Source: Actinomycetota bacterium (GTDB taxonomy: Bacteria > Actinomycetota > Acidimicrobiia > Acidimicrobiales > Ilumatobacteraceae). From it: 64,000 bases of DNA. The notes beneath the pieces are model-generated. The model did no database searches. It saw nothing but the letters and a program-made list of their open reading frames with translations, and was not told the DNA's origin. Below, piece by piece: positions 9,123 to 17,240 of this stretch. The DNA lies in contig JAPLAA010000101.1 of NCBI GenBank assembly GCA_026393475.1, forward strand, positions 62,001 to 126,000. The letters run 5' to 3'. The position numbers were made by a program, and so were the translations under genes. The first letter of the stretch is position 1. Each line of letters begins with the position of its first letter.

Positions 9123-10631
9123 GTGGCAGAGGTCGGGGAGAGGCCGTCGAGCGGTCCGGGTGCCGGCGACAAGCTCGGCGTTCTCGATCGTCGCCGCGTC
9201 GCCCTGCTGCTCTCGGCGCGCTACGGCGCGATCATCGCCATGGCGGCGAGCATCGTGGTCGCCGCGTTCCTGTATCCGCAGGACGAGTCGGGCACGATCA
9301 CCTGGTTGATCGTCCGCGTCGTCGTGTCGCTCGGGATGATCGCCGCGTACATCCACGTCGAGCGCGATGCCGCTGCCGATCCGGCACGGTCGATCACGAA
9401 GTTCTCGATCATCACCGGGTTCGGTGGCGTCGCCTGGGGCCTGTTGCCCGTGCTCGTGCGTCCCGAGCAGCCCGAGTGGCAGGCGATCATGCTCTTCGCC
9501 CTCGTCGGCAGCCTGAGCGTGCTGGCCTCGGGATGTTCGCCCGACCGGCGCGCCTTCCTGGCGGGTGCGCTCCCGGAGGTGCTGATCGGCCTGGTGGGCT
9601 TCGCCACCTTCGACGGCAGTTACTCGGTCGTGCTGTGTCTGTCGCTCGTGCTCGCAGCGATCTACGCCTACGTGATCTTCGCCGAGTCCAACCGTGTCCT
9701 CATGGCGTCGTTCGAGGCCGACCTGAAGAACGAGAACCTCGTCGTCGAACTCGAGCAGCACCGGGCCGACCTGCACGAGATCAACGAGCGCCTCCACGCC
9801 CTCGTCGAACGACAGTCGATGACGCTCGAGGAGCGCGACGCGCTCATCGCCGCCGTCTCTCACGACCTCCGCTCGCCCCTGGCCGCCGTCTCGCTGATGT
9901 CGCAGACGCTCGCGCAGCGGAGCTCGATGATGACCGAGGACCAGCGCCGGGAGATGGCCGAGCGGATCAGCGCCGACGCACGCCACACGGTGGAGGTGCT
10001 GGCCGATCTCGCATCAGCGCAGCGGCTCCGCGTGCAGGACGTCGCCGCCACCCGCAGCCCTGTCGATCTCTCTGCCCTGGTCGACGACGTCGTGCGGGCC
10101 CACCCCACCGAGACGCACCACGTCCGACGGGGTGACGTCGAGGTCGGTGACGGCCCCGTGACCGCCGACCGGGTCCTGGTGAGCCGCATCCTCGAGAACC
10201 TCGTCGCCAACGCGATCAAGCACACACCGCCCGGCACCGAAGTGGTCGTGGGCGCCTGCCGCTCGGGTGGCGACGTGCTCGTCCACGTCGACGACGACGG
10301 GCCCGGCCTGCCGGAACCGATCCAGGAGACCGTGTTCGACGCGTACGTGCGCGGCGCTGCGGCGACCGTGCGACCCGGCAGCGGGGTGGGGCTGTTCCTC
10401 GTGCGCACCTTCGCCCATCTGCACGGCGGGCGGGCCTGGTGGGAGCCGAGTGCCATCGGCGGCTCTCGATTCGTCGTGTCGCTGCCGCAGTCGCCCGCCG
10501 CCGACATCACCGACATCACCGACATCACCGACATCACCGACATCACCGACATCACCGACATCACCGACATCGCGGACGACGCAGGCGTCGGCCCCGGTCC
10601 GGCCGGGCCGGCGGCCCCCGTCGCTCAGTAG
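9123..10631 (+). CDS. Orphan membrane sensor histidine kinase
   Basis: A 502-residue kinase. About six hydrophobic segments occupy residues 25-195, including AIIAMAASIVVAAFLY and VVLCLSLVLAAIYAYVIF, with little periplasmic sequence, so the stimulus is probably sensed in or near the membrane. A coiled-coil follows, then the phospho-acceptor His in AAVSHDLRSPLAA, the N box NLVANAIKHTPPG and the G boxes DDGPGLP and GSGVGLFLVR. No response regulator is adjacent. The C-terminal tail is seven exact copies of Asp-Ile-Thr from a 9-base repeat. The GTG start follows TACAGT-N6. Confidence 0.88.
   Translation: MAEVGERPSSGPGAGDKLGVLDRRRVALLLSARYGAIIAMAASIVVAAFLYPQDESGTITWLIVRVVVSLGMIAAYIHVERDAAADPARSITKFSIITGFGGVAWGLLPVLVRPEQPEWQAIMLFALVGSLSVLASGCSPDRRAFLAGALPEVLIGLVGFATFDGSYSVVLCLSLVLAAIYAYVIFAESNRVLMASFEADLKNENLVVELEQHRADLHEINERLHALVERQSMTLEERDALIAAVSHDLRSPLAAVSLMSQTLAQRSSMMTEDQRREMAERISADARHTVEVLADLASAQRLRVQDVAATRSPVDLSALVDDVVRAHPTETHHVRRGDVEVGDGPVTADRVLVSRILENLVANAIKHTPPGTEVVVGACRSGGDVLVHVDDDGPGLPEPIQETVFDAYVRGAAATVRPGSGVGLFLVRTFAHLHGGRAWWEPSAIGGSRFVVSLPQSPAADITDITDITDITDITDITDITDIADDAGVGPGPAGPAAPVAQ
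10503..10571 (+). repeat. In-frame 9-base tandem repeat, seven copies
   Basis: GACATCACC occurs seven times (10503-10565) and is followed by a changed copy. It encodes (Asp-Ile-Thr)7 near the C-terminus of the sensor kinase. Every copy is identical at the DNA level, which points to recent slippage rather than selection on protein sequence. Confidence 0.95.
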
Positions 10632-11127
10632 CGAGGGCGGGCGAAGACCTCACGCACGAGCGGCTCGAAGTGGGCGAGCGGCTCGGTGTCGCCTCGCACA
10701 GGGCGTACCACGGCTCGTCGCGGAACTGTTCGCGAAGGTCGGTGCGCATCCCGAAATGGCCGTAGTAGTGGCGGCCCTGGAAGTCCTGGTGGTTCTTGAT
10801 CATGTGGAACACGTCGGGACGAACGTACGGCTTGAGCATTTCGGCGGCGATCGCGCCGTGGTTCGGCACGCTGATCGCCTTGCCGATGTCGTGGCACAGC
10901 GACGCGACGATCACCTCGTCGTCCGCGCCGGCCCGCTCGGCGAGCGTCGCGGTCTGGAGGCAGTGCGTGAGCTGGTCGGTGGCGAAGCCGTCGGTGATGT
11001 CCGACAGCGACTCGAGCAGCATCAGGATGCGGTCGGCGACCCGGCCCTGATTGCGGCTGGTCTCGGCCCCGATGGCGGCCCACTCCTCGGCGGTCGACTG
11101 ATCCATGCGCGTGAACGTTGCGGTCAT
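10625..11127 (-). pseudogene. HD-domain diiron-oxygenase-like gene with internal deletion and frameshift
   Basis: From the ATG at 11127 the reading is a close paralogue of the intact HD gene at 18487: His in QLTHCLQTA, LCHDIGK, PNHGAIAAEML and IKNHQDF. After residues WYALCE the frame runs off into Arg/Ser-rich sequence. The expected ending (TEPLAHFEPLVREVFARPRY) appears in the neighbouring frame and stops at 10625. About 12-15 residues that in the paralogue contain CERWDQASFDP are missing, including the last metal-binding Asp. The missing block makes a simple base-call error unlikely. If expressed, the shifted product would run to 10561 inside the kinase gene. Confidence 0.65.
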
Positions 11128-11222
11128 GCTGGCAGTCTCGCACGCCGGGACCGGGGTCCCGTGGCCGTGCGGCCGGTCCGTCCGGCTCGTCCCGACCCGC
11201 CGTCGGGGAGAATGCTCACGGC

Positions 11223-12491
11223 ATGGATTTCGACCTGCCGCAGGAACTGTCCGACTATCTCGTCGAGCTCGACGAGTTCATCGAGCGGGTGATCAAGCCG
11301 CTCGAGAACGCCGACGACAACATCCGCTTCTTCGACCACCGTCGTGAGGACGCTCGCACCGACTGGGACAACCAGGGTCTCCCCAACGAGGAGTGGGAGC
11401 AGCTGCTCGGCAAGGCCAAGCGTCTCGCCGATCAGGCCGGCCACTACCGCTACCCGCTGTCGGAGGAGTACGGCGGCCGCAACGGCACCAACCTCGGCAT
11501 GGCCGTGATCCGTGAGCACTTCGCTCGCAAGGGACTCGGCCTCCACAACGACCTGCAGAACGAGCACTCGATCGTGGGCAACAACGTCGGCCTGCTGCTG
11601 ATGATCGCCTACGGCACCGACGAGCAGAAGGCCGAGTGGATCGACGACCTGGCGGAGGGCCGCAAGGGATTCGCGTTCGGCATCACCGAACCGAACCACG
11701 GCAGCGACGCGACCCACATGGAGACCACCGCGGTCCGCGACGGCGACGAGTGGATCATCAACGGTGAGAAGACCTGGAACACCGGCATCCACAAGGCCCA
11801 GTACGACATGATCATGGCGCGCACCAGTGGCAAGGCCGGCGACGGCGGCGGCATCACCGCGTTCCTGGTCCCGACCAAGAGCCCTGGCTTCGAGATCCTC
11901 GAATACCTGTGGACCTTCAACATGCCCACCGACCACGCGCACATCCGGCTCACCGAGGTGCGCGTGCCGCACAGCGCGATCTTCGGTGGCGAGGGCAAGG
12001 GCCTGCAGGTCGTGCAGCACTTCTTCAACGAGAACCGCATCCGCCAGGCCGCGTCGAGCCTCGGTGCCGCGCAGTACTGCATCGACGAGTCGGTGACGTA
12101 CGCGAAGGAGCGCAAGCCGTTCGGCAAGCCGCTCGCCAGCAACCAGGCGATCCAGTTCCCGCTCGTCGAGCTGCAGACCCAGTGCGAGATGCTGCGCGCC
12201 CTCATCCACAAGACCGCCTGGTCGATGGACAAGTACGGCGCGTTCAGCCAGAGCGACAAGGTCTCGATGTGCAACTACTGGGCCAACCGGCTCTGCTGCG
12301 AGGCCGCCGACCGGGCCATGCAGGTGCACGGTGGCATGGGCTACAGCCGCCACAAGTCGTTCGAGCACATCTACCGCCACCACCGTCGCTACCGCATCAC
12401 CGAGGGCGCCGAGGAGATCCAGATGCGCCGAGTGGCCGGCTACATGTTCGGCTTCATGAGCCAGCAGGCGCCGAAGGGTGTCGACGCGTGA
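11223..12491 (+). CDS. Acyl-CoA dehydrogenase
   Basis: A 422-residue acyl-CoA dehydrogenase. The FAD-contacting AFGITEPNHGSDATHMET region, the WIINGEKTWNTG strand and the RKPFGKPLASNQAIQFPL helix are all present. The catalytic base is the Glu in YRITEGAEEIQ, the standard position. An N-terminal insert (about residues 35-60) makes it longer than short-chain forms. A weak GAGAAT -10 lies nine bases before the ATG. It overlaps the following monooxygenase gene by four bases (GTGA), so the two are translationally coupled and probably act on the same substrate. The substrate is not identifiable. Confidence 0.9.
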   Translation: MDFDLPQELSDYLVELDEFIERVIKPLENADDNIRFFDHRREDARTDWDNQGLPNEEWEQLLGKAKRLADQAGHYRYPLSEEYGGRNGTNLGMAVIREHFARKGLGLHNDLQNEHSIVGNNVGLLLMIAYGTDEQKAEWIDDLAEGRKGFAFGITEPNHGSDATHMETTAVRDGDEWIINGEKTWNTGIHKAQYDMIMARTSGKAGDGGGITAFLVPTKSPGFEILEYLWTFNMPTDHAHIRLTEVRVPHSAIFGGEGKGLQVVQHFFNENRIRQAASSLGAAQYCIDESVTYAKERKPFGKPLASNQAIQFPLVELQTQCEMLRALIHKTAWSMDKYGAFSQSDKVSMCNYWANRLCCEAADRAMQVHGGMGYSRHKSFEHIYRHHRRYRITEGAEEIQMRRVAGYMFGFMSQQAPKGVDA

Positions 12492-14458
12492 CGGGTCCGA
12501 GTTCGGGGATCGACGTCACCGCCTCGCCGAGCCCGTTCCTGCACGGCGTGGTGCCGATCACGGAGACCGACGACGACATCGGGGCCGCCCTCGAACAGGC
12601 CGAGCTGCCGCCGCTGCTGCCGGCGCTCGCGTACCTCACCGGCGACCTGACGCTGCTCGCGCCGCACCTGCGACCCGACCCGTTGTTGATGGGGATGCCG
12701 CAGGGCGGCCTCACCGACGAGCAGCAGGCCGAGGTCCGTGCGACCGCGCTGCGCGTACTGAGCGCGTACCGCGACGGCGGATGTCGGCCCGCGCCGGTGC
12801 CCACCGACGCCGAGCTGCAGCAGATCCTCGAGTACATCGTCGGCGGCGCGCCGATGGGGGAGTACCTGCCCTTGGTGGAGGAGGAACTCGCCTATCGCGG
12901 CGAGGACCGCCGCGCACCGGGATGGCACCTCTCGCAGGTCGCGCCCGGCCGGGCGTTCCACGTGGTCATCATCGGCTCGGGCATGTCGGGGCTGCTGTCC
13001 GCCCACCGCCTCCAGCAGGCCGGCGTGTCGTTCACCATCCTCGACAAGAACGACGACGTCGGTGGTACCTGGCACGAGAGCGTCTACCCGGGCTGCCGGG
13101 TCGACAACCCGAATCACAACTACAGCTACTCCTTCGCCCAGCGCCACGACTGGCCGTTCCACTACTCGCCACAAGGCGTGCTCGAGCAGTACTTCCGCGA
13201 CTGCGCCGAGGCCTTCGGCGTGCGTCCGCACATCCGCTCCGGCAGCGCGGTGCAGTCGGCAGCGTGGAACGACGAGACCAAGCAGTGGACCGTGCACTAC
13301 CTGCGCAACGGCGTCGCCGAGACGATCACCGGCGACGCCGTCATCTCAGCTGTCGGCCAACTGAACCGCCCGCTGTGGCCCACCATCGACGGCATCGCGG
13401 ACTTCCAGGGCGAGTACTTCCACTCGGCCGAATGGCGCCACGACCTCGACCTCACCGGCAAGCGGGTCGCGGTCATCGGCACCGGTGCGAGCGCGCTGCA
13501 GTTCATCCCCGAGGTCGCGAAGGTCGCCGGTCACGTGACGGTGTTCCAGCGCACGCCACCGTGGATCGCGCCGACACCCGACTACCACGACGAGATCGCG
13601 CCGGGGCTGCGTTGGCTCTACGGCCACGTGCCCACCTACAGCGAACTCAACCGGTTCGCCATCTTCTGGCGGATGGGCGACGGGGCGCTCGAGAGTGTGC
13701 GCGTCGACCCGAACTGGCAGGGCGACGGCTCCTCGGTGAACGAGATCAGCGAGTTCGGCAAGCAGATGCTGCTCGAGTACTACCGCGAACAGTTCGCCGG
13801 TCGGCCCGATCTGCTCGACAAGGTGATCCCGAACTACCCGCCGGGCGCGAAGCGTGCGGTGCGCGACAACGGCATCTGGGCCACGACCCTCAAGCGCGAC
13901 AACGTGGTCCTGCGCACCGACGGCATCGCTGGCGTCGATGCCACCGGTGTGGCGATGGCCGACGGCTCGCACGTCGACGCCGACGTGATCATCTACGGCA
14001 CCGGCTACCAGGCGTCGAAGTTCCTCACGCCGATGCAGGTGACCGGCCAGGACGGTGTCGACCTGCACGAGCAGTGGGCCGGCGACGCCCGCGCCTATCT
14101 GGGCGTGTCGATCCCGGGCTTCCCGAACTTCTGGTGCCTCTACGGCCCCAACACCAACATCGTCATCAACGGCAGCATCATCTACTTCAGCGAGTGCGGG
14201 GTGCGGATGATCCTCGGCCTCGTGCGCGAGGTGGTCGCCAACGACGCTGCGGCCATCGTCGTGAAGCGCGACGTGCACGACGAGTTCAACGCCGCCGTCG
14301 ACGCCGAGAACCGGGCGATGGCGTGGGGCTGGAGCCCGGTGAACAGCTGGTACAAGAACGAGCACGGCCGCGTCGCCCAGAACTGGCCGTTCACGCTGCT
14401 CGAGTACTGGCGGCGCACCAAGCAGATCGTCCCGGACGAGTTCGAACTGATCCGCTGA
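12488..14458 (+). CDS. Flavin-dependent Baeyer-Villiger monooxygenase
   Basis: A 656-residue class B flavoprotein monooxygenase. An N-terminal extension of about 155 residues precedes the FAD Rossmann motif VVIIGSGMSGLLSAH. The Baeyer-Villiger fingerprint reads FQGEYFHSAEWRHD, and the NADPH motif is VIGTGASALQFIP. The family inserts oxygen next to a carbonyl using NADPH and O2, turning ketones into esters. Such long forms are common in actinobacterial steroid or cyclic-ketone catabolism, but the substrate here is unknown. The GTG start overlaps the acyl-CoA dehydrogenase stop. Confidence 0.9.
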   Translation: MTGPSSGIDVTASPSPFLHGVVPITETDDDIGAALEQAELPPLLPALAYLTGDLTLLAPHLRPDPLLMGMPQGGLTDEQQAEVRATALRVLSAYRDGGCRPAPVPTDAELQQILEYIVGGAPMGEYLPLVEEELAYRGEDRRAPGWHLSQVAPGRAFHVVIIGSGMSGLLSAHRLQQAGVSFTILDKNDDVGGTWHESVYPGCRVDNPNHNYSYSFAQRHDWPFHYSPQGVLEQYFRDCAEAFGVRPHIRSGSAVQSAAWNDETKQWTVHYLRNGVAETITGDAVISAVGQLNRPLWPTIDGIADFQGEYFHSAEWRHDLDLTGKRVAVIGTGASALQFIPEVAKVAGHVTVFQRTPPWIAPTPDYHDEIAPGLRWLYGHVPTYSELNRFAIFWRMGDGALESVRVDPNWQGDGSSVNEISEFGKQMLLEYYREQFAGRPDLLDKVIPNYPPGAKRAVRDNGIWATTLKRDNVVLRTDGIAGVDATGVAMADGSHVDADVIIYGTGYQASKFLTPMQVTGQDGVDLHEQWAGDARAYLGVSIPGFPNFWCLYGPNTNIVINGSIIYFSECGVRMILGLVREVVANDAAAIVVKRDVHDEFNAAVDAENRAMAWGWSPVNSWYKNEHGRVAQNWPFTLLEYWRRTKQIVPDEFELIR

Positions 14459-14485
14459 CGATCGCCGATCGGTGACCGAGAGGGA

Positions 14486-14491
14486 TACGGT
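14486..14491 (+). promoter_or_regulatory. Leaderless -10 (TACGGT) of the FAD-linked oxidase
   Basis: TACGGT, seven bases, then GTG at 14499. It selects this codon over the in-frame GTG at 14472, nine codons upstream. Confidence 0.55.
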
Positions 14492-14498
14492 CGGCGGC

Positions 14499-15860
14499 GT
14501 GGATGCGGTGGTGCTGCGCGAGCTCGTCGACGTCGTCGGCTCGGCGCACGTGGTCACCGACCGCGACGTCGTGGCCACGCACGAGGTCGACTGGACCGGG
14601 CGGTTCCGCGGCTCGACGCCCGCCGTGGTGCGCCCGGCCGACACCGCCGAGGTGGCCGGCGTGCTCGACGTCTGTCGTCGTCACGGTGTGCCGGTGGTCC
14701 CCCAGGGCGGCAACACCGGGATGGTGGGCGGCGGCGTGCCGCTCGCCGGTGAACTCGTGCTCGATCTCCGCCGCCTCGACCACGTGGGCGAGGTCGATGT
14801 CGCTGCGAAGCAGATCACTGTCGGTGGGGGTGCGACCGTCGAGGCGGTACAGCAGGCGGCCGCAGCGGCGGGGCTCCGGTACGCGGTCGACTTCGGGGCA
14901 CGAGGCACTGCCACCATCGGCGGCTCGATCGCCACCAACGCCGGCGGCATCAACGTGCTCCGCTACGGCGGCACGCGCGAGCAGCTACTGGGCGTGGAAG
15001 CGGTGATGGGGACCGGCGAGGTCGTCAGCCGGTTGTCGGGCCTGCTCAAGGACAACACCGGCTATCACCTGGCGGGGTTGCTCTGCGGCAGCGAGGGCAC
15101 GCTCGGCATCGTGACCGCGGCACGACTCCGACTCGTCCCGGCACACGCACACACCGTCACGGCGTTCGTCGCATTCGAGTCGCTCGTCTCGGCGATCGCC
15201 GCCGTGTCCGGGTGGCGTTCCTCGCTCGACGTGCTCGACGCCGCCGAGATCGTGCTCCACGACGGCGTGGCGCTCGTGGCCTCGGCCTTCGGCTACTCGT
15301 TGCCGTTCGAGCGCCCGTGTCCCGCGTACGTCCTCGTGGAGGTCAGCGCCCACAGCGATCCCACCGATCTGCTCGCGGAGGCCGTTGCAGATGCAACGGG
15401 TGTGGTCGATGTAGCCGTCGCACACGACGCGGTGAGACGTGCGGTGCTCTGGCGCTATCGGGAGGAGCACACCGCGGCGATCAACACCGTCGGCGTGCCC
15501 CACAAGTTCGACGTCACCGTGCCGATCGCTGGTCTCGCCGAGTTCATGGCCACGGTGCCATCGGTGGTGCGCGCGGTCGAGCCCGACGCGGTCACGTGGC
15601 AGTTCGGTCATGTGGGCGACGGCAACATCCACGTCAACGTCACCGGGGCGGCGCCCGACGCCGACGCGCTCGACGAGCAGGTCTATCGGTACGTGGTGGC
15701 GTGCGGCGGCAGCATCAGCGCCGAGCACGGCATCGGCACCGCCAAGGCGAAGTGGCTGCCGTTGAACCGGTCGGCCGGCGAGCTCACCACCATGCGAGCG
15801 ATCAAACAGGCGCTCGACCCTGCCGGGATCATGAACCCGGGCGTGCTGTTCGCCCGATGA
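14499..15860 (+). CDS. FAD-linked oxidase, D-2-hydroxyacid dehydrogenase type (GlcD/D-LDH-like)
   Basis: A 453-residue member of the VAO/FAD_binding_4 family. The PQGGNTGMVGGGVP and GSIATNAGG segments form the FAD domain. The C-terminal substrate domain contains WQFGHVGDGNIHVNV and SAEHGIGTAKAKWL, where the conserved His residues bind metal and substrate in D-lactate, glycolate and D-2-hydroxyglutarate dehydrogenases. Which 2-hydroxyacid is used cannot be decided; no GlcE/GlcF partners are present, which favours a single-subunit enzyme. The stop codon lies in the first copy of a 14-base tandem repeat. Confidence 0.9.
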   Translation: MDAVVLRELVDVVGSAHVVTDRDVVATHEVDWTGRFRGSTPAVVRPADTAEVAGVLDVCRRHGVPVVPQGGNTGMVGGGVPLAGELVLDLRRLDHVGEVDVAAKQITVGGGATVEAVQQAAAAAGLRYAVDFGARGTATIGGSIATNAGGINVLRYGGTREQLLGVEAVMGTGEVVSRLSGLLKDNTGYHLAGLLCGSEGTLGIVTAARLRLVPAHAHTVTAFVAFESLVSAIAAVSGWRSSLDVLDAAEIVLHDGVALVASAFGYSLPFERPCPAYVLVEVSAHSDPTDLLAEAVADATGVVDVAVAHDAVRRAVLWRYREEHTAAINTVGVPHKFDVTVPIAGLAEFMATVPSVVRAVEPDAVTWQFGHVGDGNIHVNVTGAAPDADALDEQVYRYVVACGGSISAEHGIGTAKAKWLPLNRSAGELTTMRAIKQALDPAGIMNPGVLFAR

Positions 15861-15938
15861 GTGTCGCCCGATGAGTGTCGCCCGATGAGTGTCGCCCGAT
15901 GAGTGTCGCCCGATGAGTGTCGCCCGATGACCGCGCCC
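15855..15938. repeat. 14-base tandem repeat carrying the stop codon, five copies plus a degenerate sixth
   Basis: The unit CGATGAGTGTCGCC occurs five times from 15855 to 15924, with a degraded copy to 15938. The oxidase stop TGA (15858-15860) is inside copy 1. Because 14 is not a multiple of three, the repeated TGAs fall in all three frames. Confidence 0.95.
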
Positions 15939-15948
15939 GAGCGGATGA

Positions 15949-16458
15949 TCAGGCGATGAAGGCGGCCAGCTTGTCGAGGGTCTGACCGCCGAGCTCGACC
16001 GCGCCGAAGCCGATGCCGTTGAGCCGTTGCTCGACGGTGGGGTGCAGTTGGCGCAGGCTCAACACCGTCTTGCCGTCCTGCTGGGAGTCGAAGGTGAGGG
16101 TGACGCGGAAGCGTTCGGGGTCGTCGTCGATGTCGGAGCCGTGGTCGAACACGATCCGCACGTCCTGCACGATCTCGAGGAACTCGATCCGGCTCGGCCA
16201 GGACTCGCCCGCCGGGCCGAACATGTCGAACCGCCAGCGACCGCCCACGCGCGCCTCGAACTCGTGGGTGGTGCACCCGTACCCGTGGGGGCCGAACCAC
16301 TCGCCGATCGTCGGTGACGTGAACGCGGCGAAGACGCGTTCACGAGGTGCGGCGATGACGCGGGTGAGCACGATCTCCCGATCGAGCGACCACGTCTCGA
16401 GCGGGGAACCGCCCGACGGCTCGGGCGAGGTGTTGACGGCGGTGGTGGGCTGGGTCAT
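15949..16458 (-). CDS. SRPBCC (AHSA1-like) domain protein
   Basis: A 169-residue START/Bet v1-like protein of the AHSA1 group. It contains the typical EIVLTRVIAAPRERVFAAFTS opening and the EWFGPHGY and GGRWRFDMFGP segments. These proteins have a hydrophobic pocket, and their individual roles are mostly unknown. Its ATG overlaps the stop of the upstream ArsR gene by four bases (16455-16458). ArsR/SRPBCC pairs of this kind are widespread in actinobacteria, and the regulator probably controls the SRPBCC gene directly. Confidence 0.9.
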   Translation of the reverse strand: MTQPTTAVNTSPEPSGGSPLETWSLDREIVLTRVIAAPRERVFAAFTSPTIGEWFGPHGYGCTTHEFEARVGGRWRFDMFGPAGESWPSRIEFLEIVQDVRIVFDHGSDIDDDPERFRVTLTFDSQQDGKTVLSLRQLHPTVEQRLNGIGFGAVELGGQTLDKLAAFIA

Positions 16459-16871
16459 GACGGGGTTCCCTTCGAGGGTGTGTCGGTACGGGGTTCGGCG
16501 TCGCCGTGGTCACCGGCGGTCGGGTCGGTGGCGAGGAACTGCTCGAGGCGGTCGAGTCGCTGTTCCCACGCCGAACGGGTGTGGACGACGTAGCGGCCCA
16601 TGGCATCGAGCGCGTCGAGGCGGAGCCGGCACGGCCGTCGCTGGGCGTCGCGGCCACGGCTGATGAGACCGGCCTGTTCGAGCACCTTCAGGTGCCGACT
16701 GATCGCCGGCAGGCTGATCGCGAACGGGGCGGCGAGCTGGTTGACGCTGCACTCACCCTCGGCGAGTCGGCTGACGATGGCGCGCCGGGTGGGATCGGCG
16801 AGGGCAGCGAAGGCACGGTCGAGATCGATCTCGCGTCGGTCGCCGCGTTCGAGCAGGCCGGTGTCTGCCAT
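16455..16871 (-). CDS. ArsR-family transcriptional regulator
   Basis: A 138-residue winged-helix regulator. The domain runs from about residue 18 to 100, with RAFAALADPTRRAIVSRLAEG, the recognition helix in ISLPAISRHLKVLEQAGLI and the wing RGRDAQRRPCRLR. No metal-binding CxC pair is seen, so it probably does not sense arsenic; it matches the metal-free subgroup that pairs with SRPBCC proteins. A good GGGAGGA ribosome site precedes the ATG. The promoter contains a 16-base inverted repeat (16894-16909) next to the -10, which implies autorepression. Confidence 0.92.
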   Translation of the reverse strand: MADTGLLERGDRREIDLDRAFAALADPTRRAIVSRLAEGECSVNQLAAPFAISLPAISRHLKVLEQAGLISRGRDAQRRPCRLRLDALDAMGRYVVHTRSAWEQRLDRLEQFLATDPTAGDHGDAEPRTDTPSKGTPS

Positions 16872-16886
16872 TGCTGTCCTCCCTCG

Positions 16887-16909
16887 ATCGTAGTTAACGA
16901 AGATGTTAA
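16887..16909 (-). promoter_or_regulatory. Promoter and operator of the ArsR/SRPBCC operon
   Basis: On the reverse strand TACGAT (16892-16887) is a -10. Directly upstream, TTAAC (16894-16898) and GTTAA (16905-16909) form a perfect inverted repeat with a six-base spacer. It is AT-rich against a GC-rich background, the usual look of an ArsR site. Confidence 0.6.
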
Positions 16910-16955
16910 GTACATCGCCCCACCGAGGTCAAGTCGATGGTCGGTGCTCGTCGTC

Positions 16956-16961
16956 TACCGT
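16956..16961 (+). promoter_or_regulatory. Leaderless -10 (TACCGT) of a small zinc-ribbon gene
   Basis: TACCGT, seven bases, GTG at 16969. This is the main evidence that the short frame is a gene. Confidence 0.5.
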
Positions 16962-16968
16962 GGCGGCC

Positions 16969-17151
16969 GTGACCGACCCGCACCGAGCACCGCAGGCGAC
17001 CACCGCTGAGCAGTCGCCGCCCCCTCCGGCGGCTCGTGACGAGTCGTGCATGTCCTGCGGATCGCCGCAGGCCAGGTCGTGGAGCACGCCCGACGGACCG
17101 GCACGGCTCTGCCCGCCGTGTGCCGCCCTGCACGGCGTCGGCTGCCCCTGA
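16969..17151 (+). CDS. Small CxxC...CxxC zinc-ribbon-like protein (60 aa)
   Basis: A 60-residue protein starting at GTG. The N-terminal half is Pro/Ala/Thr-rich and probably disordered. The C-terminal half has CMSC, 17 residues, then CPPC, spaced as in a small zinc ribbon, and ends ALHGVGCP. I do not recognise a family. It lies 89 bases ahead of the 2-oxoglutarate oxygenase gene on the same strand, but each has its own leaderless -10. Support comes from the promoter position and the paired cysteines; homologue conservation is untested. Confidence 0.5.
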   Translation: MTDPHRAPQATTAEQSPPPPAARDESCMSCGSPQARSWSTPDGPARLCPPCAALHGVGCP

Positions 17152-17227
17152 CCCGACCGACACCATCGACCTCGGGCGCGTTGCGCCCGCTCCCGACCGG
17201 ACCACTTCCGGGCGGCCGTCGGAGGTC

Positions 17228-17233
17228 TACGCT
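17228..17233 (+). promoter_or_regulatory. Leaderless -10 (TACGCT) of the 2-oxoglutarate oxygenase gene
   Basis: TACGCT, seven bases, GTG at 17241. It trims 65 codons from the open frame and gives the normal family length. Confidence 0.55.
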
Positions 17234-17240
17234 CAGCGAC

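Noticed and set aside
6158-10135. Open frame of 1325 codons on the forward strand
   Set aside because: It runs over the aldehyde dehydrogenase, glycosyltransferase and kinase genes, is Arg/Gly/Ala-rich with no family motif, and results from high-GC codon bias.
15855-15938. Possible CRISPR-like or mini-satellite array
   Set aside because: Units are 14 bases with no spacers and no Cas genes are present, so this is a simple tandem repeat.
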